Positions 62,050 to 64,000 of a stretch of DNA of 64,000 nucleotides are shown in pieces (positions within the stretch are counted from its first letter, which is position 1; each line of letters starts with the position of its first letter). The stretch spans positions 3,472,001 through 3,536,000 of the forward strand of contig NZ_CP149994.1 in the NCBI RefSeq assembly GCF_051307055.1. The letters are read 5' to 3'. The DNA comes from Dryocola sp051307055. Its GTDB lineage: Bacteria; Pseudomonadota; Gammaproteobacteria; Enterobacterales; Enterobacteriaceae. The notes under the pieces are model-generated. The model searched no databases and had not been told where the DNA came from. It saw only the letters and a program-made list of their open reading frames with translations. The position numbers were made by a program, and so were the translations under genes.

Positions 62050-62646
62050 ATGACCCTTCATGCCTTTGGCGCGATGAGCGACGTTATTGCCTTTCTGATG
62101 GAGATCGACAAGCTCAAACTTGTTGAGCGTCGGACGAAGATTATCGGCCATGAGCGACAGGAAAATTCCGCCGAGCACAGCTGGCATTTTGCCGTTGCGG
62201 CGATGAGCCTTGCCCCTTTTGCCCCTGCGGAAGTCGCTATTTCGCGGGTGGTGCAAATGGCGCTGCTGCATGACATTGTGGAAATCGATGTGGGCGATGT
62301 GCTGGTTTATGATGTGGCCGCACGCGAAGCCATAGCCGAAAAGGAAGCGGCGGCGGCGACGCGCCTGTTTGGTTTATTACCCGAGCCGCAAAACCGCGAA
62401 TTTCTCGGGCTCTGGCTGGAATACGAAGCGGGGATAAGCGCCGATGCCCGCTTTGCCGGCGCGCTGGATCGTATTTTGCCTGTATTGCAGAATCTGCATA
62501 ACGAGGGGCGAAGCTGGCGTGAAAATAATATCTCTCTTGCGCAGGTGTTAACCCGCAACGCCCGGGTGGGCGAAAGCTGGCCGGAATTATGGCAACATGT
62601 CGTCAGCCATTTATATGCTGCGCAGGAAAAAGGCTGGCTGCGCTAA
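62050..62646 (+). CDS. HD-domain hydrolase, YfbR-like
   Basis: HD-domain proteins of the YfbR/HDDC2 type are metal-dependent phosphohydrolases, often 5'-nucleotidases. The 198-aa product has the HD metal ligands in ENSAEHSWHFAVAAM (His), ALLHDIVEIDVGD (His-Asp) and GALDRILPVLQNLH (Asp). A GGAG site precedes the ATG. In E. coli the neighbourhood has yqfB instead. The exact substrate cannot be told from sequence. Confidence 0.85.
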   Translation: MTLHAFGAMSDVIAFLMEIDKLKLVERRTKIIGHERQENSAEHSWHFAVAAMSLAPFAPAEVAISRVVQMALLHDIVEIDVGDVLVYDVAAREAIAEKEAAAATRLFGLLPEPQNREFLGLWLEYEAGISADARFAGALDRILPVLQNLHNEGRSWRENNISLAQVLTRNARVGESWPELWQHVVSHLYAAQEKGWLR

Positions 62647-62689
62647 ACTCCCTTACCGGCTCACGGCTGAAACTTCAGGAAGATGTACG

Positions 62690-63418
62690 ATGTTTACTCA
62701 CGCAGCAATTGCTAATCTCAACGGCCTGGAAATGATGGTCTATAACTATGTCATTAAAAACCGTGACAAAGTAATGTACATGACTATCCGCGAGCTGGCC
62801 GACGGCGCGGGCGTTTCCACCACTACCGTGCTGCGCTTTTGCCGCAAGCTGAACTGCGACGGCTACTCCGAGTTTCGCGTACGCTTTAAATTATATCTGG
62901 AACAAAACGATGAGCCGTTGGTTAATTTTGGCCCCAGCGAAATAATTAGCTTTTTCAGAAGTACCAATAATGAAGAATTTGATAATTTAATCGACCATGC
63001 GGTCGATATTATTTGTTCTTCAGAACGAATTATATTCGTCGGCGCGGGAACCTCCGGCGCTTTGGCAAAATATGGCGCACGCTTCTTTTCGAACGTGGGG
63101 AAATTCAGCAACCATATCGACGATCCTTATTTCCCGGTCACCAGTGATATGGCGAAAAACGCGCTGGCTATTGTGCTTTCTGTTTCAGGCGAGACGGAAG
63201 AGATCCTGCGCTTTGCCAGCCAGTTTAGCCTTCACAACTGTAAGGTGATGTCGATTACCAGCCACGAAAACTCAGCGCTGGCAAAGCTCGCCGATTTTAA
63301 TATTTCCTGGCATATTCCGCTGACGCGGGTAGCTGGCGTCTACGATATTACCACGCAAATCCCCGTTATTTATATTTTAGAGACCATTGGCCGTAAGCTG
63401 GCGAAAAAAATGGCGTAA
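62690..63418 (+). CDS. RpiR-family regulator, probably of the adjacent bglA
   Basis: RpiR-type regulators have an N-terminal helix-turn-helix and a C-terminal SIS domain that binds a phosphosugar. The ATG at 62690 (242 aa) has GGAAG upstream. The HTH lies at about residues 20-60 (TIRELADGAGVSTTTVLRFC) and the SIS domain at about 95-225 (IIFVGAGTSGALAKYGARFF, then LSVSGETEEILRFA). Its place just ahead of bglA suggests that it senses a phosphorylated beta-glucoside or glucose-6-phosphate; that is inference. Confidence 0.88.
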   Translation: MFTHAAIANLNGLEMMVYNYVIKNRDKVMYMTIRELADGAGVSTTTVLRFCRKLNCDGYSEFRVRFKLYLEQNDEPLVNFGPSEIISFFRSTNNEEFDNLIDHAVDIICSSERIIFVGAGTSGALAKYGARFFSNVGKFSNHIDDPYFPVTSDMAKNALAIVLSVSGETEEILRFASQFSLHNCKVMSITSHENSALAKLADFNISWHIPLTRVAGVYDITTQIPVIYILETIGRKLAKKMA

Positions 63419-63534
63419 AAAAACAGCCTGTTTTTTATATGTGACAAATCACGGAGCGGCTGATTTGTTATATCGTGACAATTATCCCTCCTTTGTTAGA
63501 CTCCGAGGCAGAGTTTATTAACGTAACGCCAGCT

Positions 63535-63550
63535 TGTGATCTATCGCACA
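63535..63550 (+). promoter_or_regulatory. Candidate CRP site upstream of bglA
   Basis: TGTGA-TCTATC-GCACA matches TGTGA-N6-TCACA at nine of ten core positions. It lies 33-48 bp before the bglA ATG, so its relation to the promoter is unclear, but catabolite control would suit a beta-glucoside gene. Confidence 0.6.
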
Positions 63551-63582
63551 TTATCATTGGCGCTAACAGCGGGATAAAAAAT

Positions 63583-64000
63583 ATGAAAAAACTGACTTTG
63601 CCAGAAGACTTTTTATGGGGCGGCGCGGTTGCCGCGCACCAGGTAGAAGGCGGATGGAATAAAGAAGGCAAAGGCCCGAGCATCTGCGACGTGCTGACAG
63701 GCGGCGCACACGGCGTTCCTCGCGAAATCACTCAGGAAGTTATTCCCGGTAAATATTACCCGAACCATGAAGCCATCGACTTTCACGGGCGTTACAAAGA
63801 AGATATCAGGCTGTTTGCCGAAATGGGCTTTAAGTGTTTTCGCACCTCCATTGCCTGGACGCGCATTTTCCCGCAGGGCGACGAGCAGCAGCCAAACGAA
63901 GAAGGTCTGAAATTCTACGACGAGATGTTCGACGAGCTGTTGAAGTACAATATCGAACCGGTCATCACCCTCTCCCACTTTGAAATGCCTCACCATCTGG
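63583..64000 (+). CDS. bglA: BglA, 6-phospho-beta-glucosidase (3' end cut by window edge)
   Basis: BglA hydrolyses phosphorylated beta-glucosides such as arbutin 6-phosphate; it is a GH1 enzyme. About 139 codons are visible, reading MKKLTLPEDFLWGGAVAAHQ onward with GGWNKEGKGPSICDVLTGG, FAEMGFKCFRTSIAWTRIFP and NIEPVITLSHFEMP. The agreement with E. coli BglA is close throughout. Catalytic glutamates lie beyond the window. The upstream region holds a CRP-like site. Confidence 0.95.
   Translation, partial: MKKLTLPEDFLWGGAVAAHQVEGGWNKEGKGPSICDVLTGGAHGVPREITQEVIPGKYYPNHEAIDFHGRYKEDIRLFAEMGFKCFRTSIAWTRIFPQGDEQQPNEEGLKFYDEMFDELLKYNIEPVITLSHFEMPHHL

Noticed and set aside
1..64000. CRISPR arrays, insertion sequences, prophage genes
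   Set aside because: No regularly spaced repeats, transposase or phage structural genes were seen in any part of the window.

Overview
The window is a stretch of enterobacterial chromosome (Enterobacterales, moderately GC-rich). About four fifths of it is one continuous flagellar and chemotaxis locus. The right end carries a conserved housekeeping block: tRNA-Gly(CCC), ygeR, lysS, prfB, recJ, dsbC, xerD, fldB, ygfX, sdhE, ygfZ, yqfA, an HD-domain gene, an rpiR-type regulator and the start of bglA. The proteins of that block read almost residue for residue like those of Escherichia and Klebsiella. A complete single-locus flagellar system next to this backbone, together with an rpiR/bglA pair, suggests Klebsiella aerogenes, the motile member of a mostly non-motile genus. 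I recall reports that its flagellar genes were acquired as a block. The genus call is an inference and cannot be confirmed from this sequence alone.

Layout. Positions 1-8833 (minus) hold fliO (cut by the window edge), fliN, M, L, K, J, I, H, G and F: the switch, export ATPase and MS ring. Positions 9120-16398 (plus) hold fliE, cheR, B, Y, Z, flhB, A and E. Positions 16413-18649 (minus) hold fliT, S and D. Two tandem fliC genes (19303-21963, plus) and an EAL-domain gene follow. Positions 23065-28505 (minus) encode cheW, cheA, motB, motA, flhC and flhD. Then come fliA and the flgL-flgB series (28643-39701, minus) and flgA, M, N (39969-41500, plus). A SrfA-like gene and four chemoreceptor genes (43553-51309) close the locus. 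fliP, fliQ and fliR are presumably to the left of position 1; no fliZ, tar/tap pair or cheV is seen in the window.

How it works together. FlhDC turns on the basal-body, hook and export genes. FliA (sigma-28), held by FlgM until the hook is finished, then turns on filament, hook-associated and receptor genes. I find candidate sigma-28 promoters (four-base -35 core, N15, then a CCGAT-centred -10 box) in front of fliD, both fliC genes, flgK, flgM and three of the four receptors. Receptors signal through CheW and CheA to CheY and the FliM/FliN/FliG switch; CheR and CheB adapt them; MotA and MotB power rotation.

The most notable features are the position of the island at the 3' end of the glyU-type tRNA, two flagellin genes with nearly identical ends but different middles, receptor genes that are DNA mosaics of one another with only one classical CheR-docking tail, and flhDC placed directly downstream of fliA. 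I saw no CRISPR array, insertion sequence, integrase, rRNA or origin. I did not find a gene system that I would call wholly undescribed.
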